Notes under the pieces: model-generated
What the model was told of the DNA's origin: nothing
The model's input: the letters and a program-made list of their open reading frames with translations, nothing else
The model's database searches: none
Program-made: the position numbers and the translations under genes
From: Xestospongia bergquistia
Lineage: Eukaryota; Porifera; Demospongiae; Haplosclerida; Petrosiidae
Direction of reading: 5' to 3'
Length of the DNA stretch: 64,000 nucleotides
Assembly (NCBI GenBank): GCA_963965975.1
Contig: OZ014411.1
Coordinates: 19,062,446 to 19,126,445 of the forward strand
In this document: in pieces, positions 10,798 to 23,700 of the stretch
How the letters are laid out: each line of letters opens with the position of its first letter
How positions within the stretch are numbered: the first letter of the stretch is position 1

Positions 10798-10977
10798 TGG
10801 ACAATGGAATATCAAGGTTTTCTAATGACTGAAAACCACAGTCATAATGCAACTCCGTGCTTGAATGTCTTAATAAAAATGCACAAGCCATGTTTGGAGG
10901 TACTAAGGACACAAATTGTGCTTTAGTCTATAATGTTCAAACAAAAATGTGTTGGACTACTCTTTCTTCCTTTTGTA
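10798..10977 (+). pseudogene. Short-chain collagen relic (3' end)
   Basis: A fragment of the last part of the collagen C-terminal domain (tggacaatggaatatcaagg through the KCVGLL-equivalent) with frameshifts and no 5' part. It lies directly behind copy 4, so it looks like the remains of a separate duplicated copy. Confidence 0.75.
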
Positions 10978-12369
10978 ATACATATTTGTATAATTCACCT
11001 ATGCTACATTAGAAGACCTTATCTCATGTAGAAAAAAGCACACAAGAACATGTAACAAACATCAAAATTTCAAAAATAACAACAAATGTAGTGATAACAA
11101 TCAACATAGAAACATGTTGATTGCATCAGGTCTAACTTGGCTGTAATAAGATTAGTTACCATTTAATCAAAAACTAATGAATATTGAATATAGAAAAATA
11201 TTGAAGGAATGATGATCGCTTTATAATTTTAACACATGCACAAGTACATCAGGAAAAGCTTATATAATTTACTATTATCCCATACCTACTGTATATCGCA
11301 TATAGAACTAACAGATCAACAATACCTCACCCTTCGACCACTTCAATACTCAGTGTTTCCACATTTGTGCCAAAGGGCAATTGAAAATCCTGGCTCATTT
11401 TTTCACAATTTTGTGGCCTTGTCAAATATCAAAATATAAGGTGATTTTGTCATCCTAAGACAGATTCCTAAAGTTAAAGAGGTTCAAATGTCACCAACAT
11501 GTAAATGTCACATCAATCCTCTAAGAAATAATAAAATAAGAAAACATGAAAAGTGCCCTCAAGCTACACTTCAATGTGTTTTGTGTTTTCTCATAACAAT
11601 TAGATGACTCTAACACTCCACTTATAATTATCTATGACTTAATCTAACTAACAGTTTAGTGAATGCTTTTACTCTCCTCCTACCAGGAACAGATCAATAC
11701 CATGTGTAAACTAGAGAACAATCATTATAAAATGTTCAATGAAGTATTCCCTTCATAAGACAAAAGTATATACGGTAAACTTTCTTATCAACAGTTCACA
11801 ATAGATGTCTTTACTAATGTAAACGGTGATGTATCAATACCAGATGGTGTACTTTTAATATCCAGTATACTACAGACAGTTTGTGAACAATCCAAGCTTT
11901 GCAGAAGTTTGTCTCACAGTTTGTCTTATGTGAATTAGAGTACCTTTAAAAAGCAAGTTACAAATGTAACGAGTGTAAACTATTGTGCTATACAATACTG
12001 TAATGATTGTATTACAACAAACCTTGTCTGTTGAAAACCATTGTGTTATACAATACTATATTAATGTGTGAAATGTTATGTAATCTCTAGAACTCTCTAG
12101 AATGTTCTTTGTGATTTTGTATTTAAGTAGACATGTCATCTCGTTGATATAGATAGAAAGATAAGTTGATTTATATAGGTATTACTATTGAGTTGTTGCT
12201 ATAACAAGAGATAATCTGCCAAACTTAGCTCCCATGCGGGTTACACAAAAATGGAATAACTTTTACGCTGCAAATTCAAGGTATCCTTAATTAATTTAAT
12301 AAATAGCATAAAATAACATTTAAGAAAACAGACAATACAGAACAAAGCTTAAAATTTTAAATTACAATG
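10978..12369. other. Spacer, no gene seen
   Basis: AT-rich spacer without a supportable coding region. The stretch near 12250-12370 resembles 6500-6660 (ttcaaggt-tccttaa, aagaaaacaca/gacaata). It marks the duplicated 5' flank of the relic that follows. Confidence 0.4.
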
Positions 12370-12527
12370 AACAATCATACCCAGTTTGATGGAGGAGCTA
12401 ACTATCTTTGTCTGCCTGATAATCCCGGATATTTAGCTACTCATTGAGGAAAACATAATTTATGACCTTATGTAGAAAGGAAGTGGTTCAATAAATAGTC
12501 TTCATGAACATAATGTACACTGTGCAA
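12370..12527 (+). pseudogene. Collagen relic, 5' piece, split by hAT insertion
   Basis: A decayed collagen C-terminal domain fragment (cccagtttgatggaggagc, LCLPDNPGYLAT, FNK-SLHEHNVHCA). It is interrupted exactly at ctgtgcaa by the hAT element and continues at 14898. The gene was already broken (TGA after TH) or has decayed since. Confidence 0.8.
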
Positions 12528-14897
12528 TAGGCTTGGGCGGTATACCAGTATTTAGTTGTATCATAGTATGATTTTTAAACCGTAGCAGTATTATTTGGAT
12601 TTTTTGGAAATACAACTATAGAAAAATTGAAAATATCGCGTTACCATATATGGTATTCATTGTGCCACGTGTACGAGCCTGCACCTGTCAATTGTTTGGA
12701 TGAAGAGAACGATCTATGGATTTGGTGCCTAAACTTGGAACAAAAAGCCTTGTTTGGACTTATTTTGGGCTAGAAAAAAGTAGAGATGGGAAGCCTGTTG
12801 ACGATAGTTCAGCAATTTGTCATACTTGCCGTCGAAGAGTGCTAGCCAAACACGGGAACACATCAAATCTACTTTCACACCTAAAAGCCAATCATGGCAA
12901 GTTGTATGCTGAAGCGAAAGAGGCCATGACACAAAGACAGCCTTCGAGTTCAACAACTGTTACTAAAACTGTGGTCAGTCAACCGACCATTGAGGAAACA
13001 GTAGAAAGCTGTCAATCATACGAATGGAAAGGAAAGCGATGGCAACAACTAACTGATGCCATAACATTCTTCATAGCCAAAGACGACCAGCCACTGTATA
13101 CTGTCGAAAAGGATGGGTTCAAACGTCTTGTCCGGGCTTTTGATGAAAGATATAGTATTCCGTCCATAAGTTATTTCTCCAGGACTGCTCTGCCAAATCT
13201 TTATGCAGCCACAAAAGACCAGATCAAACAGGAAATCTGTGATATAAACAATTTATCCGCCACAACAGATCTATGGTCAAGTGAAGAAATGCTGCAGTAT
13301 ATGAGTTATACCATCCACTTCTTAGATAATGATTGGCAGATGCAGAACAGATGCTTGGAGACACAGTTTCTTCCTGAAGACCACACTGGGGAGAATTTAG
13401 CTAAGGCCATAAAGGTGACTTTGGAGTCATCGGATTTAGATATGAATAATCAAATATGTTTAAGAACTGACAATGAAACTAATATTACCTCAGCAGCCAA
13501 TCAACTTAGCATTTGTAGACTTTCATGCTTTGGTCATAATTTGCACTTAGCCATCACCAAGTCCATAAGAGACGATCCTCGATGTACTCGAGCTATTAGC
13601 TTGTGCCGAAAAATTGTTAGTACCTTTTCCATGAGCTGGAAAAGAAAGCGGGAATTAACTAAAGCTCAGCTGAACCTTGGACTGAAAAAGAAATGTCTAG
13701 TTGCTGTAAGTTAATCAAGTTAAAACATGCATGTTTTTTATTGAGGAACTGTTTTTAGTGATTTTTTTAAAAACTTGCATAGGACTGTGCAACAAGGTGG
13801 GGGTCATTAGCTATAATGATCAAAAGGATTTTACAACAAGAGGAAGCAATCAGGATTGTGTTAAGCGCAGATCAAAAAACCACTCATTTAATTCTCACTT
13901 GGAAGGATATAGACGTACTTCAGTCGATTGATGCTGCCCTTGCTCCTATTTCGTCTTTGACCGATATACTTTCTGGGGAAACATATGCCACTGTATCAGC
14001 AGTATTCCCTATTCTGCACCTTCTCAACAACACCTTACTGAAAGAAAGTGAAGATGATACTCTACTAACGAAAAATCTTAAAAGTCGTATTAAGGTTGAC
14101 CTTAATGAGCGCTACACTGAAATGAGGTTAGGAGATGATGTCTGCAGTATTCTACAAGTCTCAACTGTTCTTGATCCGAGATTCAAAATGAAGTATGTAT
14201 CTGAAGATGTTATTCTTGATTTAAATAAGAGATAGCAACCAAATGTCTTTCTGTCTGTCATCTCAAGATAGTACGGTTAGTACCACACCTTCATCATCAA
14301 CACAGCCTAATCCACCACCTCCTCCTAAAAAACGAAAAACATTGGGAAGTTTATTCAAAGACCAAGAGTGTAACAGTGAACCCCCCTCTGTATCCCCTCA
14401 GCAACAGGTAAGTGCTGAGCTGGAAAAATATCTTGACACAGAAAAACTTGATTTTGAAGAAGATCCGCTTGTATGGTGGAAGCTTAACGCTTCAAAGTAT
14501 CCTAAACTTGAAGAAATTGGCTCAAAAGTATTTCACTGTTTGTGCTGCTAGTGCTGCCTCTGAGCGTATTTTCAGTACCTCTGGACGAATTGTGACTCCT
14601 GCCCAAGCCAGTCTTAATCCAGACAAAGTCAATATGCTTACATTTCTTTCTAAAAACTTGAAGTGACTGTACCTGTTGACTTCTTATTGTATATCACTTA
14701 TTGGCTTCTTATTGTATCACTTATTCTAGCGGTCTAGCCTTGTACATGTATGATAGACTGTCAATGTAGTAACCATGTGTTTGAGTTCAGTGTTGTTGTT
14801 TTTTTAATTTCTCAAAAATTAGTAGGTATTTAGTTATATCACAATATATTTGTTGAAAATACCGTGGTACTATATTGCTCAATACCACCCAAGCCTA
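12528..14897 (+). mobile_element. hAT transposon, 2.37 kb, inserted in collagen relic
   Basis: The left end taggcttgggcggtat and the right end, read in reverse, taggcttgggtggtat form terminal inverted repeats. The flanks ctgtgcaa (12520-12527) and ctgtggaa (14898-14905) are an 8-bp target-site duplication with one mismatch; 8 bp is the hallmark of hAT insertion. Intact collagen copies carry cctgtgcaatatg once at this place, so the empty site can be read directly. Inside is one BED-finger hAT transposase gene in plus orientation. Confidence 0.92.
12716..14666 (+). pseudogene. hAT transposase (ZBED-like), two frameshifts
   Basis: The start is MDLVPKLGTKSLVWTYFGLE. A BED zinc finger (ICHTC...LLSHLKANH) follows at residues about 35-60, and the RNase-H-like region has LRTDNETNI and CFGHNLHLAI. 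A real 77-nt intron seems present at 13706-13782 (gtaagt...cttgcatag). Removing it joins CLVA to DCATRWGSLAIMIKRI in frame. Two frame breaks follow, near 14235 (after LDLNKR) and near 14530. Across the second, LAQKYFTVCAASAASERIFS, the conserved hAT C-terminal dimerisation motif, is restored. As it stands no full-length transposase can be made. Confidence 0.85.
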
Positions 14898-15010
14898 CTG
14901 TGGAATATGTTATGCTAGTAATAGAGTATCATTATTAATGATACCAGTTGTGTTGACTTGTCTCTTACGATGAACAAAGAGACTTAGCATGTGTTGTGTG
15001 TACTAAATAA
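14898..15010 (+). pseudogene. Collagen relic, 3' piece after hAT
   Basis: Continues the relic broken at 12527: TGTGGAATATGTTATGCTAG encodes CGICYASNRVSLL. An internal deletion after the LTC position jumps to YDEQRDLACVVCTK and the stop at 15008-15010. The AATAAA overlapping the stop codon is kept. Confidence 0.8.
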
Positions 15011-15454
15011 AAGTTATTGCATGATTTTCATTTTTCAGTCATTGCTCTCAGATTACACAGCATTTTATAATATCATGTTTCGTTGTGTTTCTCCTCCTTT
15101 TTCAAGAAATTTGGGAATTCATTATTACCAAATGGTAAAAAATTACTTAACATTTAACTACAGAAAATAAGATAACAAAGATTACATATGGGAACACCTC
15201 CAAACCTATTGTTGTTGAATGGACAACTGACAAATTTATCAAAAGTTTAAAGTAGAATATAATAAATTGATGAATGGTAAGGTTTACATATTGAACACCT
15301 CCTGATCTATTGTTATTAAAACAGATAAATATAAGTATAATATCAAAAATTGAGGGCCTAAGAAAGGGAACAAAAAGAGGTGGTATGTGTTGTGTGTACA
15401 AAAGAAACAATTATGTAATTTGTCTTCTTATTGTTACTACATATATACATATAC

Positions 15455-15496
<42 letters not shown>

Positions 15497-17250
15497 CACA
15501 TAGACAAAAGCAAACACAAAGTCAAACAGCAATTGAACTGGTACATGTATGTATGTATGTATACATGGTAGGCTGCCCAATAAAATTGACCGTTGCACCT
15601 TGAAGCATTTTCAAATAAAATCATGATCGCAGTACAAATCAGAATCACAAATCATTATCAATCACTAATTGGCAGTAGTGCTTGTGGAGTGACTACAGAA
15701 TGCTAGAAGTAAAAATGTAAGGGAAGATAACTGATAAAAGTAAACTAGGCTGTAGCATAAGCCTTTCAAGCATGATCAGTTACAATACTTCTTACAAGTT
15801 AGTTAAGTTATCAGTTGCCACTTACATTTGAAGTTAAAACATTCAATTTTATTTTATTTGCCAGTCTTAATAGTCATATACTGCAATATAGTTACACAAT
15901 GGAAATGGATGTATATGTATATATGCATACATACTAGGTGGTCCAAAGAAAGGCTATGTGTGTGAGACAGCATAACCTTTGCTGTAAAAGCATATATATT
16001 CCAAAAAATACAATCATGTTGGAAGATGCTATGGTCACAATAAACACTGGAGAGTTGTCAGAAATAGTGACTGTGGACTGATGACAAAAGGTCGTGAAAG
16101 CAGAGAAGCAAGGTTCAAAGAAAGCCAATCATCATAGCGTGTGCAGTAATTGGTTATAGGTGGTTGAAGACACAGTTAAATTTTATTTGTTACAAATGTT
16201 AAAAATAAAAGTAATTACAATAGAATAAATCAATGTGTAGATATTTATAATTAATACTTAGTCCAAGATCACTATAGGACTGCATAGTATGTTAAACAAA
16301 AAAATTATTGACAGAACATTTTGATAAGTACTACTTCCTTATACTTAATACACTAAAATTTCAGATAAATCTAAGGTCAAAACCACAAATTCAAATTATC
16401 CACCCAGAGCTTGCCTTCCACAAGATATATTTCAGACTATGCTGTTAAAATATTAGTGATCAATATACAAAAGGGTTCTGTACTATCTGTACATATACAT
16501 GTGTATGTAATATACTATGAACAGGTCAAATTGCATTTTCAATGGTAATTCTACTCCATTCAATAGAAACATTATAATTATTATACTTTATCAATGAACC
16601 CTCCCAAATTAGTATCGTATACACATACATGTAAATGTATTATTGTGGCTAAGCCACACTAAATGACCTACAGATGTTAAAGTTTAGATAAAGGAACATG
16701 CCCCAATACTGTGCTACTGAAGTACATGTAGGTTAATGTAAAAAACAAGACTATAATTGAAAAATCATTTTAACAATATTTTGATGGAACAGTTGTTACT
16801 ACATAAAGGACTTCCAAAGACTGAAGAGTTAACAGAAGTTATAGTCCCATTTGAAGATGTTATAAAGCTTGTCATGCTCAATTCAAAGCAAGTGCGATAA
16901 CTGTATTCTATATGAAATGTCTGTGTGTTGTTTTAAGTTTGAGGACAGGATCATTTTGTGATTTCACTTCCTTTCAAGAAGAACATGCTATTCATGACAT
17001 AGAAGAAGACTGTATAGATGATACTCATATTGTGGACCTTCATGACATGCCTATTGTCAGTGAAACTACAGGCTCTACAAGTATTGATAGAATTCTATTA
17101 CAGCATCTTCTACTCTGTGAATTTCTATTAACCTCTTTGTTTACAATGTATATTTTTTGTTTGCCCCTCTTACAAGTTGATTAAAACAGTATAAAATGAA
17201 CATATCACTTTATGTAAAACTTAACATTAAGTATATATATATAAACATTG
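15011..17250. other. Spacer with microsatellite; no confident gene
   Basis: Contains the (TA)n/(TACA)n microsatellite at 15438-15494 and a short (TGTA)n run near 15545. Two open stretches, 16784-16900 (MEQLLLHKGLPKTEELTEV...) and 16912-17184 (with an acidic HDIEEDCIDDTHIVDLHDM segment), could be exons or a gene fragment. I recognise no family and could not join them with a clean in-frame splice. Confidence 0.4.
15438..15494. repeat. (TACATA)n then (TA)n microsatellite
   Basis: tatacatatacatatacata followed by about 17 TA units. Apparent reading frames here on both strands are made of IYIYIY repeats and are not genes. Confidence 0.9.
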
Positions 17251-17308
17251 CTAGTTATATAAAGAGTGGCTTCACAATAGAAAGACAAGACTAAGCATTT
17301 CACTAAAG

Positions 17309-17594
17309 ATGAACAAGACATCACTGTCATACAATGGTACATGTACAACAGCTGGTACTCTTTATACTCAATCTGGTGACCATTAGAGTATCATTATTGA
17401 TACCAGCTAAGTTGGTTTGTCGTACTAATTGGATAAAGGAATGTCAAGACATCAAATGGCTGAATATCACACTCAAACACAACACTATGTTTGAATGTGT
17501 CAATAAGAATGCTCAAGCTACTCCTGGAGAACACAACTATCAAGCTGCTTATTTATTCTATAATGTTAAAAGAAACAGACTACTCTTGTGTTGA
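17309..17594 (+). pseudogene. Collagen relic (start fused to C-terminal domain)
   Basis: An ATG at 17309 (MNKTSLSYNGT) is followed within about 40 nt by the TAGTLYTQSG region. The signal peptide, CDCG and all Gly-X-Y triplets are therefore deleted. The remainder (RVSLLIPAKLVCRTNW, NTMFECVNKNAQATPG, LFYNVKRNR, LLC) ends early with TGA overlapping AATAAA. A TATA box at 17256-17264 is kept. A frame change separates the first 20 codons from the rest. Confidence 0.8.
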
Positions 17595-17596
17595 AT

Positions 17597-18459
17597 AAAA
17601 AAGTGCTGTATGCAACAAAGTAAATCACTGTGCTCACTTCTTACAATATTCTTCACATCCTACTGACTTAACATGACAATAACAGTTTAGTAAAGTTCAT
17701 AAATAAAAGGATCATTTTCACCATGCCATTACAACTAAAGAGCATAACTCAAAGACAAGATAATTGGACCATAAGAAAAAAAAGAAAAGATAATACAATC
17801 ACTATAGATATGTCACATATTTAGAAAAAGAATACTGTCTTTTTAACCTAACAGCCCTCCACCTGGGCAAGGGTTAAAGTATTCCATCTGTCTATGTGTC
17901 TGTTACCAAGGCAAAAACACTTACTATAAACTTACACAAATTATAGATAAATATCCATATAGCAACTTTAAAGGCTTATTTTTAAATTCAGAATATTCAT
18001 CACACAAACAATAATTCGAACAAAATTTAAGGTATTGCCACTTCAAATAGAAAGTAGATATTGCTTAGAAGCCATGACTGTTAGAAACTTTTTAAGAAGA
18101 ATTCATATTAACACACACAAATAGACACAAACCTCACTAAATTCAAATGTCAATTCCTTTTAAAGACTAGCCATGGGATTCCAGTAAAAGGAAAGAAAAA
18201 AACCTTCATTTATAACATCAGTGATACAACTAGGAAACTGGTTTAATTGTTTGTTTACTGATAAGTGAAAAAAGGAAACACAGTCTCTCCTGTAGGTATC
18301 AAGGATACCCACATGAAACAAACATTTTTAATGATAGATAACAACTGAAATATCAAGTATGTGATAATGTACATGATTATCATTTTTCAGAATATCATTA
18401 TGACCCAATAAAACAATAGCATTTATTTATTCAAATTACACCTATATACATTGACTTAC
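17597..18459. other. AT-rich spacer or LRR intron, nothing seen
   Basis: I looked on the minus strand for further 72-nt LRR exons continuing from 18460 and found none with a usable frame and splice sites. Confidence 0.4.
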
Positions 18460-20285
18460 ATATCACCAACATTGACCAATTCATCAAATACTCCAGACTC
18501 AAAGGATTTCATTTCATTATTGGACAAGTCACTATAAAAAAAAGAATAATATACATAGACTTTGTAGCCAAATATTTTTCATTTATAATAAATCTTGTAC
18601 CATGCTATGCCTAAATTGACCAACATCTCCAAGAAAGGTGTATAAGTTCTTATACACTCTTTTCTGAGGCAGTGAATTCCAAAGTTATAGCAAATAGTAT
18701 GGATAAAATCCCTTTCATATGTTGCTATTTTCTACAAATAAGTAATTTTTTATAACAAACATTGTGAAAAGTTAAAATGACTAGTAATAAGATAGATCAG
18801 TTGATGTAATACGTAAACATTAAGGCAAGTTAGATTGATTTGTATCAACAATTTGTATACACCATTCATTTTAGTCATTGTCTTCAATAGCAATGCATCA
18901 ATAGCTGTGCATAAAAACATAATAATATGAAAAATTACTGACAGTCTTCTTAGTGACTTTAGTCCATGAAATGCTCCAAAGTTTAATTTATGAATACAGT
19001 TATTCTGCAAATAACTAGAAAAATAGAAAATAAATAGTCAGAGAAGTATTAGCAAATTATAATGATAAAAATTGCTAAGATAGTTTTAAACAAAAATTGA
19101 GACCAAAAATTAGCTGAGCTATGATGTAGAAGTAAAGATTAAGAAACATTTTTTGACTTGTCAAGTATTTTGAGCAACAATCAGTCAGGTCCACTTGTAC
19201 AATCAAACAAACAGAAAACATTAGACTGTTATAAGATAAATCAACAATCATTGTACAAGCTTTGATATTATTGATAGTTACACGCAAGAATACAACAGCA
19301 CTATTGAAAAGGACATTGTAATGGTTATATATATGCACATAACCATATAGCCTTAAACAATCTTAGGACTACTTGACATGCCTGGTATGCCAACTGCCAG
19401 TATCTGTGAATTTGTTTTCGTTAATTAAAGTGTATTCACTAGATATTGCTTATTGTTTAAGATCACTGCTACATGATCACACTGGTATCACTACTATAGG
19501 ACATGGTTCAAAGTTCATGGTACTAGCAAAGATAACTATTTCATAACTAGTATCATACCCAGATGTCTGGTCTTAATTATATTAAACAATATGGCATCTA
19601 AGCAAGAGAAAATTGAAATTTAAAATTTGTTAATAAAAGTAAAAGTAAAGCCATTCAAATGTACATGTAAGTGCCACCTACAGTTGTGATAAGGCCATAC
19701 ACTCATGAACCACATCAACATCAAGATTTGATAAACTTACAGTTCCTCTAGTGAACTGACAGTTCGAAAAGCCCCTGAACGCACAATTTCAATGAAGTTA
19801 CCATCTAATCTCCTGCCAAGATAATGTCAATGACAGATCAGTCATACATAGAGTAAGTCATAATATTCTTACAGGACTTTAAGCTTGGTAAGGTTCTGAA
19901 ATTCATAATGAATAGCTTGCAAATAATTGTGATGGAGGTACCTATAGAATTGATGAGAAGAGATAATCACTCTGTTGTAAAATAGCATTACTAACATAAC
20001 TACTTTGTTGTTGTACCTGAAAAGAATCAAAAAAGCTACCTACTCTTGACAATAGCACAAAATTTATTAATATAGGGGAATGACTTACAGCTGCGTTGTA
20101 TTTTGGGAAATTCCTTGAGGAATTTTACGCAGCCACAGACCACTACAATCTGTGCGGTAACCATTTACAAGTCCCCCTTCCTGTTGTAAAGGAAAACAAA
20201 GACACCAGTTAGGACAAGTGTTTTGAGTGAGCGATGAGCAAACAAGACAAGCTACACAAACAAAAAACAGAGCGACAGTAGCCAT
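18460..20285 (-). CDS. Secreted/surface LRR protein, 5' exons
   Basis: Minus-strand gene read from the ATG at 20283-20285. Exon 1 (20089-20285) encodes a signal peptide (MATVALFFVCVACLVCSSLT) and a cysteine-rich N-cap (CPNWCLCFPL, then TDCSGLWLRKIPQGISQNTT), as in extracellular LRR proteins. The next four exons each encode one repeat: 19873-19941 (LYLHHNYLQAIHYEFQNLTK), 19741-19812 (LRLDGNFIEIVRSGAFRTVS), 18943-19014 (LYLQNNCIHKLNFGAFHGLK) and 18460-18531 (LDLSNNEMKSFESGVFDELV). All introns are GT-AG in phase 2. The window shows no C-cap, membrane segment or cytoplasmic part, unless the in-phase LRR exons at 1.87-2.06 kb belong to it. A likely role is a cell-surface or secreted recognition protein; the specific family is not determined. 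Confidence 0.8.
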
Positions 20286-20765
20286 AATAACTTATCCACA
20301 TGTAGCCGTGGCGCCGCGCACGCACACGGTCACCTCATAATTAATGTTAATTAAAATTAATACTGAAACAGAAACTAGAAGGGCGATGTGTATTGCATTG
20401 CTTATAATATAATGCACTTCAAATAAAACAGTGAGCTACAGAATATTTGAATCAAAAAGGCATTTAAGGTTTTGTTGTGAACGAAAAGCCGGGCAGACAG
20501 TAGTTATTGTTTCAACAACAGAACAGAGCTGCAAGAAATATGTATAAAAAGCATACGTTATTATATATACGAGGCTGAGACTAGTACTTGTCTGTATAAA
20601 GTTCACAATTTATGTTAAACTGATAATAATAAAACAACATGTATAGAAAATGGTAAAATATATAATTCAGTAATAAAATCCAGAAAAATTTATAATAAAA
20701 GAATATCAATATTATTATTATTGAGATTACTTCACCAGTACCAATGACTCTCAATAAACAGATAT
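20286..20765. other. LRR upstream region and SPRY 3' flank
   Basis: Directly upstream of the LRR start, about 20300-20335 is a short CpG-rich patch (gtggcgccgcgcacgcacac) that stands out in the AT-rich surroundings and may be promoter DNA. The rest is AT-rich and forms the 3' flank of the minus-strand SPRY gene. Confidence 0.45.
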
Positions 20766-23700
20766 TTATCCGGTAAGTGGTTCAAGATTGACCTTCACTT
20801 TGTCCCCTATATCACACAAAGCTATTACAGGATGTAAACCTCTTGAAGGTGACGAACATTGACTTTCAAAAATGGTTTCTCCATTTCTAGTAAAATAAAC
20901 AGTGACTGATTTTGTCTTAACTTGACGGATATTTTTCAATTTGCTTCGTTCTTCAGCCTTTTCTACATGTGGTACAATTCTTCTAAAACCCCCAAACCCA
21001 GCACCAAATTCACCAGCATTAAAAAAGGGAGCTGGAGGAAGGATACCACCAAACATACCTCCAAAATGAATAAATGGTTTATTTTCACCTAGAAATTCAG
21101 ATGAATACGGTTCCATATCAGAGCCACTGCTATCATCTTCATCACACTCCACCTGGACATTTTTAAATATAATACCACAGCCAATTACATCATTGTTTTC
21201 ACAAATAGGAGCATCATGCATATCTTTATCAGCTAAGACTTTCCCAATGCCAATAGAGTAGCCTACTGACTTCGTATATGATCCTAGTTGATCAGTGGAG
21301 TGACAATTACATCCAGCCAAACCAATTGAAATACCGTCTTTCTCTAATGGACCAAGTGCCTTCATACTTATAATAGTCACTTCAAAGTAATGGCTTGTTC
21401 TATTAATTGTTTGTATTGCCTGTGCAAATCCAATATCAGTCTTTCTGCCATTTTGTGTTCCAATAAATTCCAGAGTTAATCCATCCTCAATAAATTTAAT
21501 TCCATTTGAACGATGCCAGTATGTAGATGGAGAAGTATCAAGACACATACGCTCCACTGGAATACCTGAGGTACAACATCTATGACCTAAGTATTGGATT
21601 TTTTCACCCATGCTATGTAAACCTATAACAATGTAGGGAAAACAAAAATAATATGGATATAAAGAGTCTCTTAACAATAACATAATAATTGTAACAATCA
21701 TCCTAAGATTACAATACTCTAAAAAATCAGCTGCAAAATAAAATAAAACAGTGAAAAAAAATACATCCTGTTACATAGTGTATGTATATATGTTAATATG
21801 TAATATAAAACAATCTTAGAACTGCCTGGCATGATGCACATGACAGGTGAAGAAATATGATATGAACACATGTATCCGACACAAGTACTACAAATATTAG
21901 CTAGAATATATTATCTGCATATATATATATATATTGGTTTTAACTTTTCAGTACAAATATCTTAAATGTATATATATACATGTCTCACCAAATAATGGAT
22001 AAAAACCATTCACTGGTCTTGTCATTCTCTGAGGTGTTCCCACTTGTTCACCATTTTTGGTAAAAAATACTTCACCAAAGCCTTCACCAAAGTGGCTGAT
22101 ACCACAGCCCATTATATCACCTAAAAATAATATATGATAAAATAAATAATTAACACAAACATAAGAATGTCCATCAATACAGTGTACTTATGATGAACAA
22201 TGTATTTATATCTTAACTAAAAAATGTTATTACATAAGACACTTTAGAGTTTACCTTCTGTACAAGGAGGCCCAAATTGATTCCCTACACCTCTTTCCTG
22301 ATACAAATGGCCATCATCAGCATGATAACCAATACCACCTTCACTCCATCCAGGCATATGTCCCTGTTAAGACAAAAGTGCTCTTGTAAGTTCAGTTCAA
22401 GAACAATATAGTAATAGTCATTCGAGAAGCCACATAGCACTTATTCATTCATATCTTTCTAACGGGGAACAACAGTATAGAGCCAGTTTTTTGAAGTGCA
22501 AGATTTTTACATTTTCACAAATTTTGACTCAAACATAAAAATTATTCCACAAATATTTTTGACACTTACTATAGTGGTTTGATTTCTTTCTACCAAATGT
22601 ATAATTTTGTCTAACATTTCATGGGGGTCTGCATCAATATTTCCAAAGAATTAATGGCAAGACAAAGCTACTTGAGCCACAAGGATCTATATCTAAGAAA
22701 GTGAGATGCGAGAATCTGGGTGTGGCATACTATATCTTAAATGCTTTATAAAAGGAATTTATGAAAATTTATCTCTCAAAAATGAGCACAGAATATAAAC
22801 ACAAAAATTCCATGGAAAAGTGAGTGTGACCACATTCTTCTTCCTGATCTTATGATGGCAATCTGGAATTATGAAAGCCAATCACAATCAGACATGGAGT
22901 AACAGTAGTAGGTAATCATAATAATAGTAATAGTAAAGATTACAAGTTTTGAAGTAATAGTAATAGTAAATGGGATTTTCAAAATTGAGGTAATAGTAGT
23001 AATTGAAAGGAATGTAATATAGTGTTGTGCTATTGTGCATTGCAATTAACACATAAAACTTGTCAGAAAGCATTCTTTCAAGTTCCTTTATCAGATCATT
23101 CGAGTAAAAGTGTCACCTGTCTTTGAAAAGCTTCATGATCTAACATCAGCAGTTGTTGGTCATAGTCTCGGTACTACCATATGGTCATTAGTATTGCTGT
23201 TATCAAGATGTCTAAAATTAAAAGTCTCCTCTTTGGCACTTTGAGGTAAATGTACCTGTTAATGCTAAGACATAGGTGAAGGAAGCTCAAAAAAGTTGGG
23301 GGGGGGGGGGGGGGGGGGGACTGGACATATTTGTACACAGTGTCACTTGCAAAAGTAAACATTTTTAAAACGAGAATTAAAATACACTAAAATATTTTCT
23401 TTGCCCATCATTTCTTTCAACAAACTTTGTATTACAAAGTAATGAATGCTTTTCATGCAAAATGGGTTACTCTATGTAAAAGTTGGGGGGGGGGGTATCA
23501 GCCCCCTTCACCCCCACCCTCAGCCTCCTATGTAAAAGCAATGGCAACTACAAACCAAAATAAGAGGGGTGTGGCTAACATATAAAGGATGTACCTGCTT
23601 CCTTCCTAACGTGTATCAAATTATTGATACAAACTATGACATGAAAAATATTGGGTACTAAACTCAATACTTAAATTAATATGTCCTTCATGAACAGATT

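Noticed and set aside
15310-15648. Open frames on both strands near 15.4 kb
   Set aside because: They are produced by the (TA)n microsatellite (IYIYIY repeats) and have no other coding character.
16784-17184. Gene with acidic segment HDIEEDCIDDTHIVDL
   Set aside because: I could not find splice sites that join the two open stretches in frame, and no family is recognisable. Kept only as a note in the spacer entry.
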